A DNA stretch of 20,123 nucleotides, from positions 1-20,123 of the forward strand of contig LKMV01000008.1 in assembly GCA_001563995.1 (NCBI GenBank), in the 5' to 3' direction. Each line of letters opens with the position of its first letter. The first letter of the stretch is position 1. The stretch comes from Nanohaloarchaea archaeon PL-Br10_U2g16. GTDB taxonomy: Archaea; Nanohalarchaeota; Nanosalinia; Nanosalinales; Nanosalinaceae. Below the pieces are notes generated by a model, which saw only the letters and a program-made list of their open reading frames with translations, was not told the DNA's origin and ran no database searches. Positions 1 through 7,473 of this stretch are shown here, one piece after another. The position numbers and the translations under genes were made by a program.

Positions 1-298
1 AATCCCTATTATAATAAACAGCGTCCGCATCAGTCTCATTGACAATCTTATTTAGCTCTTCTATCGGTTTTCCTTTCCTGACAACCAGATCTTTACCATC
101 CTGCCTCAGACCCTTCTTCAGTTCGACCAAAGATTCGCTCCAAAACTTAACCCTCGGATAACCTAGGGTTTCAGAACTAAAATAACCATCGTCAACAACA
201 TACAAAGGTATTACTTTATCATGCTCCTTTGAAGCTTCAACTAGAGCAGTGTTATCGTGCTCTCTCATCGACCTCCTGATCCAGACAATCGCGGTCAT
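1..298 (-). CDS. phr: DNA photolyase/cryptochrome family, N-terminal part (runs off window)
   Basis: The reverse strand opens with ATG at 298-296 and stays open to the window edge, giving about 99 residues. The start MTAIVWIRRSMREHDNTAL matches the photolyase N-terminal signature (consensus W-F-R-R-D-L-R-x-x-D-N-x-A-L), followed by a Rossmann-like alternation (VIPLYVVDD) typical of the antenna-binding alpha/beta domain. Photolyases use blue light and FAD to split UV-induced pyrimidine dimers. The FAD-binding C-terminal domain lies outside the window, so activity and subclass cannot be judged. Two consensus positions differ (Ile for Phe, Ser for Asp in the WFRRD motif). A G-run just before ATG may act as a weak ribosome-binding site. 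The gene lies 39 bp downstream of trkA on the same strand and may be read from its own promoter. Confidence 0.8.
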   Translation of the reverse strand, partial: MTAIVWIRRSMREHDNTALVEASKEHDKVIPLYVVDDGYFSSETLGYPRVKFWSESLVELKKGLRQDGKDLVVRKGKPIEELNKIVNETDADAVYYNRD

Positions 299-314
299 AA
301 CCCCTTACTGAAAG

Positions 315-326
315 TTAAGCTTAAAG
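315..326 (-). promoter_or_regulatory. Possible TATA box of the photolyase gene
   Basis: On the reverse strand, CTTTAAGC is centred about 25 nt upstream of the photolyase ATG, inside the 39-bp gap after trkA. It overlaps a perfect 10-bp palindrome, TTAAGCTTAA (315-324). The spacing suits a leaderless or nearly leaderless archaeal transcript. Only position and composition support it. Confidence 0.3.
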
Positions 327-337
327 TTATTTGCGTG

Positions 338-1000
338 CTACCGGCTCTGAAAAAACCTATCCAACTTCTTCTTATCCTTCTCGGGCCCAACCAGAAGAAG
401 TTTATCACCCGGCCTTAGCTCGGCTTTGATCTCTCCTGTCAAAACTTTATTGTCCTTTACCAGAGCTGTTATCTGGAAGCTTTCCGGATACTTTTTCATC
501 TCAGGGATCTCAGATCCAAGCTTTCCTTCTAGAGAAGAGTCTTCCCGTATCTCCGCCTTCAGTACCTCTCTATTCACTGAAAGGTTGGCTATCTTCACAA
601 GATAAGGATGTTCTACAGTGCTTAGAAACTCGGAGAGAAGTATATCCGTATGATCTACTGCTTCAGCACCTATTACCTGGAAGGCTTCGAGGTACTGATC
701 GTTCTCCACCTTGGAAACTACTTTTGAGACCCCGTACTTCTTCGCCAGAGAGCACACTACCATGTTCTCGTTGTCTTCATCCATCGTTGAGACAACTACA
801 TCGGCTTTACCTACCCCTGCATCTTCAAGTGCTTGTATAGATGTCGGATTTTTATTTATTACTGTTGCAGAGCTGGAAGAGTACAGCCTCTCACATTTAT
901 CTTCATCCTCATCTATTACCACCAAATCATGGCTCCCTTCCATCTTTTTCACAAACTTTTTGCTCAACGGGTTGATACCTGCGACGATTACGTACATCAT
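338..1000 (-). CDS. trkA: TrkA-type K+ uptake regulatory subunit (RCK protein)
   Basis: A 220-residue cytosolic protein with the two-domain TrkA layout: an RCK_N Rossmann domain (about 1-130) and an RCK_C domain (about 135-218, containing LRPGDKLLLVGPEKD). TrkA rings bind NAD(H) or ATP/ADP and gate the TrkH channel. Its ATG overlaps the trkH stop codon as ATGA, so the two are translationally coupled and probably form one complex. The nucleotide-binding loop is unusual: GINPLS stands where GxGxxG is expected, keeping only the first glycine. The acidic residue after beta-2 is present (VVIDED). Start could be Met1 or the adjacent Met2. Family assignment is firm; ligand preference is not known. 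Confidence 0.9.
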   Translation of the reverse strand: MMYVIVAGINPLSKKFVKKMEGSHDLVVIDEDEDKCERLYSSSSATVINKNPTSIQALEDAGVGKADVVVSTMDEDNENMVVCSLAKKYGVSKVVSKVENDQYLEAFQVIGAEAVDHTDILLSEFLSTVEHPYLVKIANLSVNREVLKAEIREDSSLEGKLGSEIPEMKKYPESFQITALVKDNKVLTGEIKAELRPGDKLLLVGPEKDKKKLDRFFQSR

Positions 1001-2433
1001 TTAGAATCTTTGAACAGCTGACTATTAAAGATTGCCAAAACCGGCAACATCTCAAGCCTGCCCGCCACCATCAGAAACATCCAGGTTATCTTCGAAACTG
1101 TGGAAAGCTCGACCATCTGCTCTTCTGCCATATAGACAGGACCCATGTTACCGGCAGAGGATACAGAACCGGATAAAGCTGTCATAAAGCTGATATCCTC
1201 GAATAAAACCAATATCAGAGTTCCTATAAACACAAGTAGGATCCACGCAAAGAACAGCACAGATATAGTTCTTATCATCGAGTTCCCTATGATCTGTCCG
1301 TCTATAACAGGTTTATTTAATGCAGAATTCGGTAGCCTATAAGATCTAAGCTTTAATTTAAGGTTTTCAACCATAACCCTTAGCCTAAAGATCTTTAGAC
1401 CTCCGGAAGTAGATCCCAATGAGCCTCCAACAAACATAACACCAATGAAAAGAGTCTGGAGGAAGACTGAGAAAGATGTGATCGCCATAGTAGAGTAACC
1501 GGTAGATGAGATAAGTGCAGCGGTCTGGAACGCACCGTCCAGTATACCTTCGAAAGCGGTGCTTCCTCCAGATATAAGCTCTAGAGAAACCATGGAGGAA
1601 ACTATCAGAAAACCGCCAATATACCATCTAAACTCGGCGTTCCCTATAATCTGCTTCAGCTCTCCTTTCATACCTTTATAAGCCAGTACAAAGTTCATAC
1701 CTCCGCACAACATCAAAAATATGGTGGCTACCTCAATAGGGACCGAACTGTAAGCTGCTATGCTTTCCGAGTTTGTGGAGAAACCTCCTGTAGATATACC
1801 TGAGAATACATGTAAGATCGAGTCAAAGAAAGGCATGCCAAGAACATAATAGACTAGGCCGAAGAAGACTGTCATCAGACCGTATACCTTCCATAAATCT
1901 GCTATGGACTTGCCAAGTGACGGCCTTATAGATCCCGAATCCGTCTTATGTGACTCTGCGGAGTAGAGCTGTCTGGCAACCCCTCCCGACTCCCTCAGCA
2001 CCACTATGAAGAATGTAAGTATTCCAAGACCTCCGAGCCACTGCATAAAGCTTCTCCAGAACAGAACCGAGTTGGAAAGCTGTGCCGGGTCTGCTAACAT
2101 CGATATCCCTGTAGTTGTCAACCCTGCTGTAGATTCAAAGACAGCGTTCACCATCGTCATCTCCGGCTGGAAAGGGATAGCACCTAGAAGAATTGCCATA
2201 ACCCATCCAAGCACCGTTGCAGTTATACCTTCGATAACCGTCGGTCTTTCAAGCGTTTTCCCATATGAGAGAAATGTTCCGACAAACAAAGCTGTAACGG
2301 AAGGAACTATAAAACCTAAATGAGTGACTAAAGGCTCTGAGTAGTATACTCCTACTGCTACCGGAGCCAAAATAACCGCTGCATATATCTGGAGGAACCT
2401 TCCAACTATCTTTTCCAGCACCGAGGTCCTCAT
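997..2433 (-). CDS. trkH: TrkH-type K+ transporter/channel subunit
   Basis: A 478-residue integral membrane protein of the TrkH/KtrB superfamily, the ion-conducting part of a K+ uptake system. The four pseudo-repeats each carry a selectivity-filter-like loop: TTTGIS (about 106-111), STGGFS (214-219), SSTGYS (309-314) and SSAGNMGP (425-432). Family landmarks QWLGGLGI (131-138) and AGRLEMLPVL (457-466) are present. It heads the trkH-trkA pair on the minus strand and diverges from rps6e. A reverse-strand TATA-like CTTTTTATT is centred 27 nt before the ATG, which fits a leaderless mRNA. High K+ uptake capacity is expected in a salt-in halophile. Length is normal for the family. Confidence 0.95.
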   Translation of the reverse strand: MRTSVLEKIVGRFLQIYAAVILAPVAVGVYYSEPLVTHLGFIVPSVTALFVGTFLSYGKTLERPTVIEGITATVLGWVMAILLGAIPFQPEMTMVNAVFESTAGLTTTGISMLADPAQLSNSVLFWRSFMQWLGGLGILTFFIVVLRESGGVARQLYSAESHKTDSGSIRPSLGKSIADLWKVYGLMTVFFGLVYYVLGMPFFDSILHVFSGISTGGFSTNSESIAAYSSVPIEVATIFLMLCGGMNFVLAYKGMKGELKQIIGNAEFRWYIGGFLIVSSMVSLELISGGSTAFEGILDGAFQTAALISSTGYSTMAITSFSVFLQTLFIGVMFVGGSLGSTSGGLKIFRLRVMVENLKLKLRSYRLPNSALNKPVIDGQIIGNSMIRTISVLFFAWILLVFIGTLILVLFEDISFMTALSGSVSSAGNMGPVYMAEEQMVELSTVSKITWMFLMVAGRLEMLPVLAIFNSQLFKDSK

Positions 2434-2455
2434 GAATAAGGTTTTCGAACGGCGG

Positions 2456-2464
2456 AATAAAAAG
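2456..2464 (-). promoter_or_regulatory. TATA box of trkH (leaderless)
   Basis: CTTTTTATT on the reverse strand, centred 27 nt upstream of the trkH ATG, the spacing expected when transcription starts at the start codon. It lies in the divergent 152-bp region shared with rps6e. Confidence 0.45.
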
Positions 2465-2480
2465 ACGTAACCCTTCTCGG

Positions 2481-2490
2481 TATTTAAAAA
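2481..2490 (+). promoter_or_regulatory. TATA box upstream of rps6e
   Basis: TATTTAAAAA is a good archaeal TATA-like sequence in the trkH/rps6e divergent region. Transcription would be expected near 2509-2513, about 75 nt before the rps6e ATG, so the rps6e mRNA should have a real leader. A 20-codon ORF (2509-2571) begins close to that predicted start. Confidence 0.45.
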
Positions 2491-2585
2491 TTGGAGCCGA
2501 AAGTTTTGATGCTCGGAAACCTAGGCCTCCAAAAAGACGAGGACGGAATCAGTTTAGCTGAAGGGGACTGAGCAGGTGAACAATA

Positions 2586-2957
2586 ATGAAAGTTACAGTT
2601 GGCGATACGGACGGAAAAACATACCAGATCGAAACCGAAGAAGCTTCAAAAATAGTTGGAAAAAAGATCGGAGAGACCTTTGATGGAGGCATCATCGGTC
2701 TGAACGGTTACAAGCTTAAGATAACCGGCGGATCTGACAGAGACGGCTTCCCGATGAGAAAAAGCATAGTAGGAACTGAGAGAAAGAAAATTCTGCTAAC
2801 CGAAGGACAGGGAATTCAGAAGAAAGAAAAAGGAGAGAGAAAGAGGAAATCCGTTAGAGGAAACACAGTTTCCGGTCAGATAGAGCAGCTAAACACTCAG
2901 GTTGTAGAGGAAGGATCCAAAGCTATTGAAGAGCTTCTGGAAGAGGACGAAGAATAG
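2586..2957 (+). CDS. rps6e: 30S ribosomal protein S6e
   Basis: A 123-residue protein matching archaeal S6e. It begins MKVTVGDTDGKTYQIE, carries the conserved loop DRDGFPMRKSIVGTERKKIL (about 57-76), then a basic rRNA-binding segment (KKEKGERKRKSVRGN) and a short acidic C-terminus (EELLEEDEE) typical of halophile versions. A Shine-Dalgarno-like GGTGA (2575-2579) sits 6 nt before the ATG. S6e is part of the small-subunit body. It is followed 57 bp later by the aIF2-gamma gene, a linkage common in archaea. Confidence 0.95.
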   Translation: MKVTVGDTDGKTYQIETEEASKIVGKKIGETFDGGIIGLNGYKLKITGGSDRDGFPMRKSIVGTERKKILLTEGQGIQKKEKGERKRKSVRGNTVSGQIEQLNTQVVEEGSKAIEELLEEDEE

Positions 2958-3014
2958 ATCAGATGATATTACAAACCGCAAAAGAACTTATGACCAGATC
3001 GGAGGCAGTTTCTT

Positions 3015-4208
3015 ATGACAGATAGAGTTCCTGAAGTAAATATAGGACTTTTAGGACATGTAGACCACGGTAAGACTACCTTAACTAACTCCCTATCCGG
3101 TAAATGGACCGATGAACACTCAGAAGAGCTGAAGAGAGGAATCACGATTAAGCTAGGATACGCAGATATCACATACTTTAAAGACGGCGAAGGAGACCTC
3201 AACGTTGAGGGAGACGGAGAAGAAGTAAGAACAGTCTCACTTGTGGATGCACCAGGACATGAAACATTGATGGCAAACGTGCTATCCGGAGCAGCCATAA
3301 TGGATGGAGCTATTCTTTTAGTAGCTGCAGACGAAGACTGTCCACAGCCACAAACCAGAGAGCATTTAGCTGCTTTAGATATAACCGGGATTGATAACAT
3401 TGTAGTAGTTCAGAATAAGATCGATAAAGTCTCTAAGGAAGAGGCTAAGGAGAACTACAAACAGATAAAACAGTTCTTGGAAGGTACGGTTGCGGAAGAC
3501 GCACCTATAGTTCCTGTATCAGCACAGCAGGGCGTAAACATTGATGCGCTGTTGGAAGCTGTAGAGTCGGAGATACCGACACCTGAAAGGGATACAGAGT
3601 CAGATCCTAGGATGTTACTTGCACGTTCCTTCGATATCAACAAGCCAGGATCAGAGATAGATCAGATCAAGGGTGGAGTAGCCGGCGGAAGCCTTGTAAA
3701 AGGTGAGCTGGAAAAAGGAGAAGAAGTTGAGATAAAGCCAGGAATAAAGGTCGGAGAAGATAAATGGGAAACCGTAACTACAACAGTTTCCAGGATTTTT
3801 CAGGGCGACCAGCCTGTAGAAAAAGGAAGTCCGGGAGGGCTTCTTGCTGTTGAGACCGAGTTTGATCCTTCAATGACTAAGTCTGACGGTTTATCAGGTA
3901 ACGTTTTAGGTCTGAAAGGCGAACTTCCTGACGTAACCAAGTTCTTAGAGATAGAGGTAGAGCTTATGGACACAGTAGTAGGATCTGAGGACGAGAAAGA
4001 AATCGATCCTATAAGAAAAAACGAGCCTCTGATGCTGAACGTCGGAACCAAAAAATCTGCCGGCATAGTAACACAGGCAGGAAAGGTTATTAAGACAGAT
4101 CTAAAAGTGCCGGTATGTGCCGAGGAAGGAGATAGACTAGCGATTTCAAGACAGATAGGCTCCAGATGGAGACTTATAGGCTATGGAAAGATTGTTTCAA
4201 CAGAGTGA
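3015..4208 (+). CDS. eif2g: Translation initiation factor aIF2 gamma subunit (GTPase)
   Basis: A 397-residue GTPase that, with the alpha and beta subunits, delivers Met-tRNAi to the 30S subunit. G motifs are clear: GHVDHGKT (14-21), RGITIKLG with switch-I Thr (41-48), DAPGHE (78-83) and NKID (134-137). EF-Tu-like domains II and III follow (about 205-397). The signature SEELKRGIT separates it from EF-1A and SelB. Oddity: after GYADITY, other archaeal aIF2-gamma proteins usually carry a four-cysteine zinc knuckle; here a short acidic loop (about 55-73) without any cysteine joins directly to VSLVDAPGHE. GGAGG (3001-3005) is a good ribosome-binding site 9 nt before the ATG. Identity is secure. 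Confidence 0.96.
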   Translation: MTDRVPEVNIGLLGHVDHGKTTLTNSLSGKWTDEHSEELKRGITIKLGYADITYFKDGEGDLNVEGDGEEVRTVSLVDAPGHETLMANVLSGAAIMDGAILLVAADEDCPQPQTREHLAALDITGIDNIVVVQNKIDKVSKEEAKENYKQIKQFLEGTVAEDAPIVPVSAQQGVNIDALLEAVESEIPTPERDTESDPRMLLARSFDINKPGSEIDQIKGGVAGGSLVKGELEKGEEVEIKPGIKVGEDKWETVTTTVSRIFQGDQPVEKGSPGGLLAVETEFDPSMTKSDGLSGNVLGLKGELPDVTKFLEIEVELMDTVVGSEDEKEIDPIRKNEPLMLNVGTKKSAGIVTQAGKVIKTDLKVPVCAEEGDRLAISRQIGSRWRLIGYGKIVSTE

Positions 4209-4218
4209 AACAGATAGG

Positions 4219-4227
4219 TTTTTAATA
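4219..4227 (+). promoter_or_regulatory. TATA-like box upstream of the MscS-C39 gene
   Basis: TTTTTAATA lies only 11 bp after the aIF2-gamma stop. Its centre is 26 nt before ATG 4249 and 20 nt before ATG 4243. It would give the ligase/channel block its own promoter, separate from the translation genes upstream. Confidence 0.4.
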
Positions 4228-4242
4228 CCCGCAACCTGATTG

Positions 4243-5781
4243 ATGGATATGATTGAAGCCTTTTCACCGCTGATAAACCTTCTTTCCGCGGAAAATCCTG
4301 TTCTAAATGTCTTATTTGTCATAGTATTTCTTTCCGTTACCCATCTAGGGGTAAAAGGTTTAACCCATCTGATGAAGAAGCACTGGGCAGACAATGAGGA
4401 GAAGACAAAGAAAGCTGTAGAAACTAGAAACAGTAAGGTGAAAAACCTATCATACCTTATTGACGGAGTTGCGATTGTAATAGCTTTAATCTATCTTAAT
4501 GCAGGTTTAACCGCTGATGCAACAGAGATAATGCCTATCGAACTACCCGAAGTTTTATCAGCTATCCTGATAGCAATACTAGGTTTCATAGGGATAAAAC
4601 TTTTCTCCGAGATAGCAGAGAACTTCCTGACATCTTCAGGAGTTAAAGCTTACTTTAGAGAGCTAGGTTTATCAGAGACAGCACTTTCAGTAATCCTTTT
4701 AGTAATTCAAGGATTTCTATACTTGGTACTTTTACAGCTAGTATTTGCAATGCTTGGAATAGGCGACACATTCCTTAGAGAGTTTATCACAGCTTCATCC
4801 TGGGCTGCCGCACTTCTAATTGCAGGTCTGCTCTTCTACGGATTTAAGGACTTATTCCAAAACTACGCCGCCGGCATCTATCTAAAGAGCTCTAGCTATA
4901 TTAGACCCGGACAGGAAATCAGTATGGGTGAAGACACCGGCGAGATTACAAGCCTATCACTTTTCAGCACAAATATAGACACCAAAGACGGAAATCTAAA
5001 GGTAGTGCCTAACAGAAATATCATGGAAGGAGATATAGGTTTCAGAAAGACCAAGAGAGATATTGAGACATTGGACGAGATTAAGAACCATTTTGTTGCT
5101 CAGAATCCTTCATTCTGTGGCCCCGCCTCCATTGAAATGGGTCTGGAAATCTTTGGATACAGATTTGATCAGGAGAAGATAGGAGAAAAAGCAGGATGTG
5201 AAGTTGGACAAGGAACTGAGAAAGAAGATATGATAAAAGCGATAGAAGAGCTAACTGAAGATGAAGTTAAGGCAGAGTGGATACCTTACGACAAGATTAC
5301 AGACTTAGGAGATGAATTCAAGACATGGTTCAATGACGGAGCCTTAGTCATACCTAACTTCTACAAGCCGGCACTGTTCCCGGAGGCAACAACCGGACAT
5401 TATGTGCTCTCTGTAGGGGTTGAGAAAAATGAGATTCTAGTAATGGATCCTAATCCGGAGACAGGAGGAGTCTACTACGTAGATAAAGACAGGCTTAAGG
5501 AAGCTATGTCCGAGTACGACCATAAGAGAGGATACATAGTAATGGCTCCTGAAGGAACCACAGCTCACTGGAGGATTGAGAAAGATCTGATATACAGCGA
5601 TAGGAACTATTATGACGGCCTATCAAAAGCTCTAGAGTCAAAACTCAGGAAGATTTTGAGAAGAGGTCGTGTACTGAAGGAGTCAACACCTAACTCGATC
5701 GATAGATACATGGAGAAATGGGGAGATGAAGAACCGATAAACAGGCTCTGGAAACCCTCTAAAAAAGAAGAGGAAGAGTGA
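4243..5781 (+). CDS. MscS-family mechanosensitive channel fused to a papain/C39-like cysteine peptidase domain
   Basis: About 512 residues. The N-terminal half has roughly five hydrophobic membrane segments (near 20-42, 71-92, 104-127, 144-170, 184-205) and then the MscS pore/beta-domain signature: NYAAGIYLKSS, IRPGQEI, GEITSLSLFSTNI and VVPNRNIMEGD (about 207-268). MscS proteins release solutes under membrane tension. The next 170 residues resemble a C39/papain-like peptidase: a PSFCGPASIEM motif with candidate nucleophile Cys (about 292), TGHYVLSVGV with His (about 386) and MDPNPETGG with Asp (about 402). A basic then acidic tail (about 455-512) follows. Start is uncertain: TTG 4240, ATG 4243 or ATG 4249; the TATA spacing favours 4249. 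It overlaps the next gene as GTGA. Both domain calls are from motif recognition; activity of the fusion is inferred. Confidence 0.8.
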   Translation: MDMIEAFSPLINLLSAENPVLNVLFVIVFLSVTHLGVKGLTHLMKKHWADNEEKTKKAVETRNSKVKNLSYLIDGVAIVIALIYLNAGLTADATEIMPIELPEVLSAILIAILGFIGIKLFSEIAENFLTSSGVKAYFRELGLSETALSVILLVIQGFLYLVLLQLVFAMLGIGDTFLREFITASSWAAALLIAGLLFYGFKDLFQNYAAGIYLKSSSYIRPGQEISMGEDTGEITSLSLFSTNIDTKDGNLKVVPNRNIMEGDIGFRKTKRDIETLDEIKNHFVAQNPSFCGPASIEMGLEIFGYRFDQEKIGEKAGCEVGQGTEKEDMIKAIEELTEDEVKAEWIPYDKITDLGDEFKTWFNDGALVIPNFYKPALFPEATTGHYVLSVGVEKNEILVMDPNPETGGVYYVDKDRLKEAMSEYDHKRGYIVMAPEGTTAHWRIEKDLIYSDRNYYDGLSKALESKLRKILRRGRVLKESTPNSIDRYMEKWGDEEPINRLWKPSKKEEEE

Positions 5782-6593
5782 ACCGTCTAATGAAGCTGCT
5801 TGAGATATCAAATGAAGAGAGCTCTCATTTTGACGAGCTGTTTGAAGATAAGTCACATGTTAGCCTCGAACAGCTGTCTCCAGAAGTGATAAAGACTAAG
5901 AATGATGTAAAGTTTGAAGGAAAATCTATATCCGAGTTTGATGGAGTTTACGCAGAGATACCTGAGAAAAACGCTGTTTTCGGCAGAGTTCTGTTGGAAA
6001 TGATAGAGGAAAAAGGATTAAAGACAAACGTATCCTCTACAGGCTTTTTCATAATGGCTAAGAAGAACTATCTCCACCACGTACTTAATGAAAAGGAAAT
6101 TGAAACGCCTAAATCTGCAGTAATAGCATCTGAGAAGTCAGTTAGAAACATAGGGCAACATCTTGAAACACCGATGATAGGCAGGAAGTTTGAAAACCGG
6201 AAAGAGACCGAGATAAACCTACTGGAAGATCAGGAAGAGGTAGAAGAGTTTGTCGAGGGAACAGAGTACGGAGAGGATGTCATAGTGCTGTCCGAATATA
6301 ACGAAGGAGAAAAGTATAGATTTTTGGTTACCGGAGATAATATAATCTCATTGAAAGATAAATCAGACGGCTGGAAGATAACAAAAGACAATCTGCAGTA
6401 CTCCAATGTAGGTAATGGACTAGAGGAGTTAGTATTAACCACTAAAAGATCTATAGGTACCTCAGTAGCCGAAATACTTGTAAACTCTGGAAAGGTTGTG
6501 GATGTAAACCCTAACCCTGATCTAGAGATGTATACAGAGATCTCTGGTAAAAACGCTTTCGAACAGGTCAAAAAGGCGATGGTGGATCAATGA
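5778..6593 (+). CDS. Diverged ATP-grasp (RimK-like) protein
   Basis: 271 residues, with a pre-ATP-grasp domain (about 1-90) and an ATP-grasp-like region. The segment AKKNYLHHVLNEKEIETPKS (94-113) matches the helix-then-strand pattern that opens RimK/LysX domains. SEYNEGEKYRFLVTGDNII (172-190) and VVDVNPNPDLE (240-250) match the hinge/strand and the C-terminal metal-binding E-x-N-P motif, with Asp replacing Glu. The glycine-rich phosphate loop is missing: the strand PMIGRKF (132-138) runs into FENRKETEI instead of a GGxGG loop. It may therefore have altered catalysis or act as a partner of the canonical ligase just downstream. Start GTG 5778 overlaps the upstream stop; internal ATG 5790 is the alternative. 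It overlaps the next gene as ATGA. Confidence 0.7.
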   Translation: MNRLMKLLEISNEESSHFDELFEDKSHVSLEQLSPEVIKTKNDVKFEGKSISEFDGVYAEIPEKNAVFGRVLLEMIEEKGLKTNVSSTGFFIMAKKNYLHHVLNEKEIETPKSAVIASEKSVRNIGQHLETPMIGRKFENRKETEINLLEDQEEVEEFVEGTEYGEDVIVLSEYNEGEKYRFLVTGDNIISLKDKSDGWKITKDNLQYSNVGNGLEELVLTTKRSIGTSVAEILVNSGKVVDVNPNPDLEMYTEISGKNAFEQVKKAMVDQ

Positions 6594-7462
6594 TGAAGAT
6601 GGCTATCATATATGGAGATATATCGACCACGCACCAGTTAATGATAGAGAGAGCGGAAGAACTTTTTGATACAGTTCTAGCTGCACCGGTAGAAGGACTG
6701 ACCTTTTTACATTCCGAGGAAGGTAATAAAGTTCTCTACAAGGAAGCAGATCTAACAGAGTACGATGCAGTATACATCAGAACAGGAGACAAGGATAAGA
6801 TGTTTTCAGAACATATTGCTGAGCTGTTGAACGAGGAAGGTGTGGTTACTCAAGCCGATAACGATACTTATGCATACGAGGCAAACAAGTTCTACAGCAT
6901 GAAGATACTAGCTGAAAACGGAGTAAAGGTTCCTGACAGTGTTTATACCCTCTCGCCGGAGACAGCAGTAGAGGCAGCTGAAAGACTCGGCTACCCTGTA
7001 ATAATGAAAACAATCGGAGGTGCCGGAGGAGAAGGAGTGATGAGAGCCTCGTCCAAAGAAGAGCTAAAACCTGTAATGGACACAATGAAAGCATTCGAAC
7101 AGGACATATGTCTCCAAGAGTACAAAGAGCATAACGGTACAGACAACAGAGTGATTGTGATAGGAGATTACGTAACAGGTTATAAACGATCAGGTCCTGA
7201 CGACGACTGGAGATCCAACATCTCAGGCGGCGGAGAGAGAAAGAAAAGCGAAGTTACCGAAGAAATGAAAGATATAGCGTTGAGAGCTGCAAGGTCGTCA
7301 GGCTTTGACATCTGTGGCCTAGATATGATAGATACTGAAGACGGAATATACATACTGGAGATAAACGGATCCTTCGGTTTTAGCGAAGAACTCAACCAGC
7401 TTCTTGGAGAAGACATAATATTAGAAATCGTTGAGAGAATGCATGAACGAACTATGGAGTAG
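6590..7462 (+). CDS. RimK/LysX/MptN-like ATP-grasp amide ligase
   Basis: A 290-residue ATP-dependent carboxylate-amine ligase. Key features are visible: ANKFYSMKILAENGVKVP (98-115), the strand Lys PVIMK (K140) followed by the intact glycine-rich loop GGAGGEG (143-149), the hinge QEYKEHNGTDNRVIVIGD (176-193), WRSN (207-210), and the metal-binding ILEINGSFGF (255-264, Glu257/Asn259). Such enzymes join an amino acid to a peptide, protein C-terminus, cofactor or amino-group carrier through an acylphosphate. The substrate cannot be read from the sequence. It lies between the diverged ATP-grasp gene (4-nt overlap) and a GCS2-type ligase (11-nt gap), so the three are probably co-expressed. Start ATG 6590 or 6593. 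Confidence 0.88.
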   Translation: MMKMAIIYGDISTTHQLMIERAEELFDTVLAAPVEGLTFLHSEEGNKVLYKEADLTEYDAVYIRTGDKDKMFSEHIAELLNEEGVVTQADNDTYAYEANKFYSMKILAENGVKVPDSVYTLSPETAVEAAERLGYPVIMKTIGGAGGEGVMRASSKEELKPVMDTMKAFEQDICLQEYKEHNGTDNRVIVIGDYVTGYKRSGPDDDWRSNISGGGERKKSEVTEEMKDIALRAARSSGFDICGLDMIDTEDGIYILEINGSFGFSEELNQLLGEDIILEIVERMHERTME

Positions 7463-7473
7463 ATGTTTTAGCC

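Noticed and set aside
2491..2532. Inverted repeat TTGGAGCC/GGCCTCCAA (one-base bulge) upstream of rps6e as a leader hairpin or riboswitch
   Set aside because: Its 5' arm lies before the predicted transcription start, so it would not be fully transcribed; no riboswitch core is recognisable.
2969..3400. 143-codon reverse frame opposite the aIF2-gamma gene
   Set aside because: Ser/Pro-rich shadow typical of frames opposite acidic genes; the G-motifs on the plus strand settle the coding strand.
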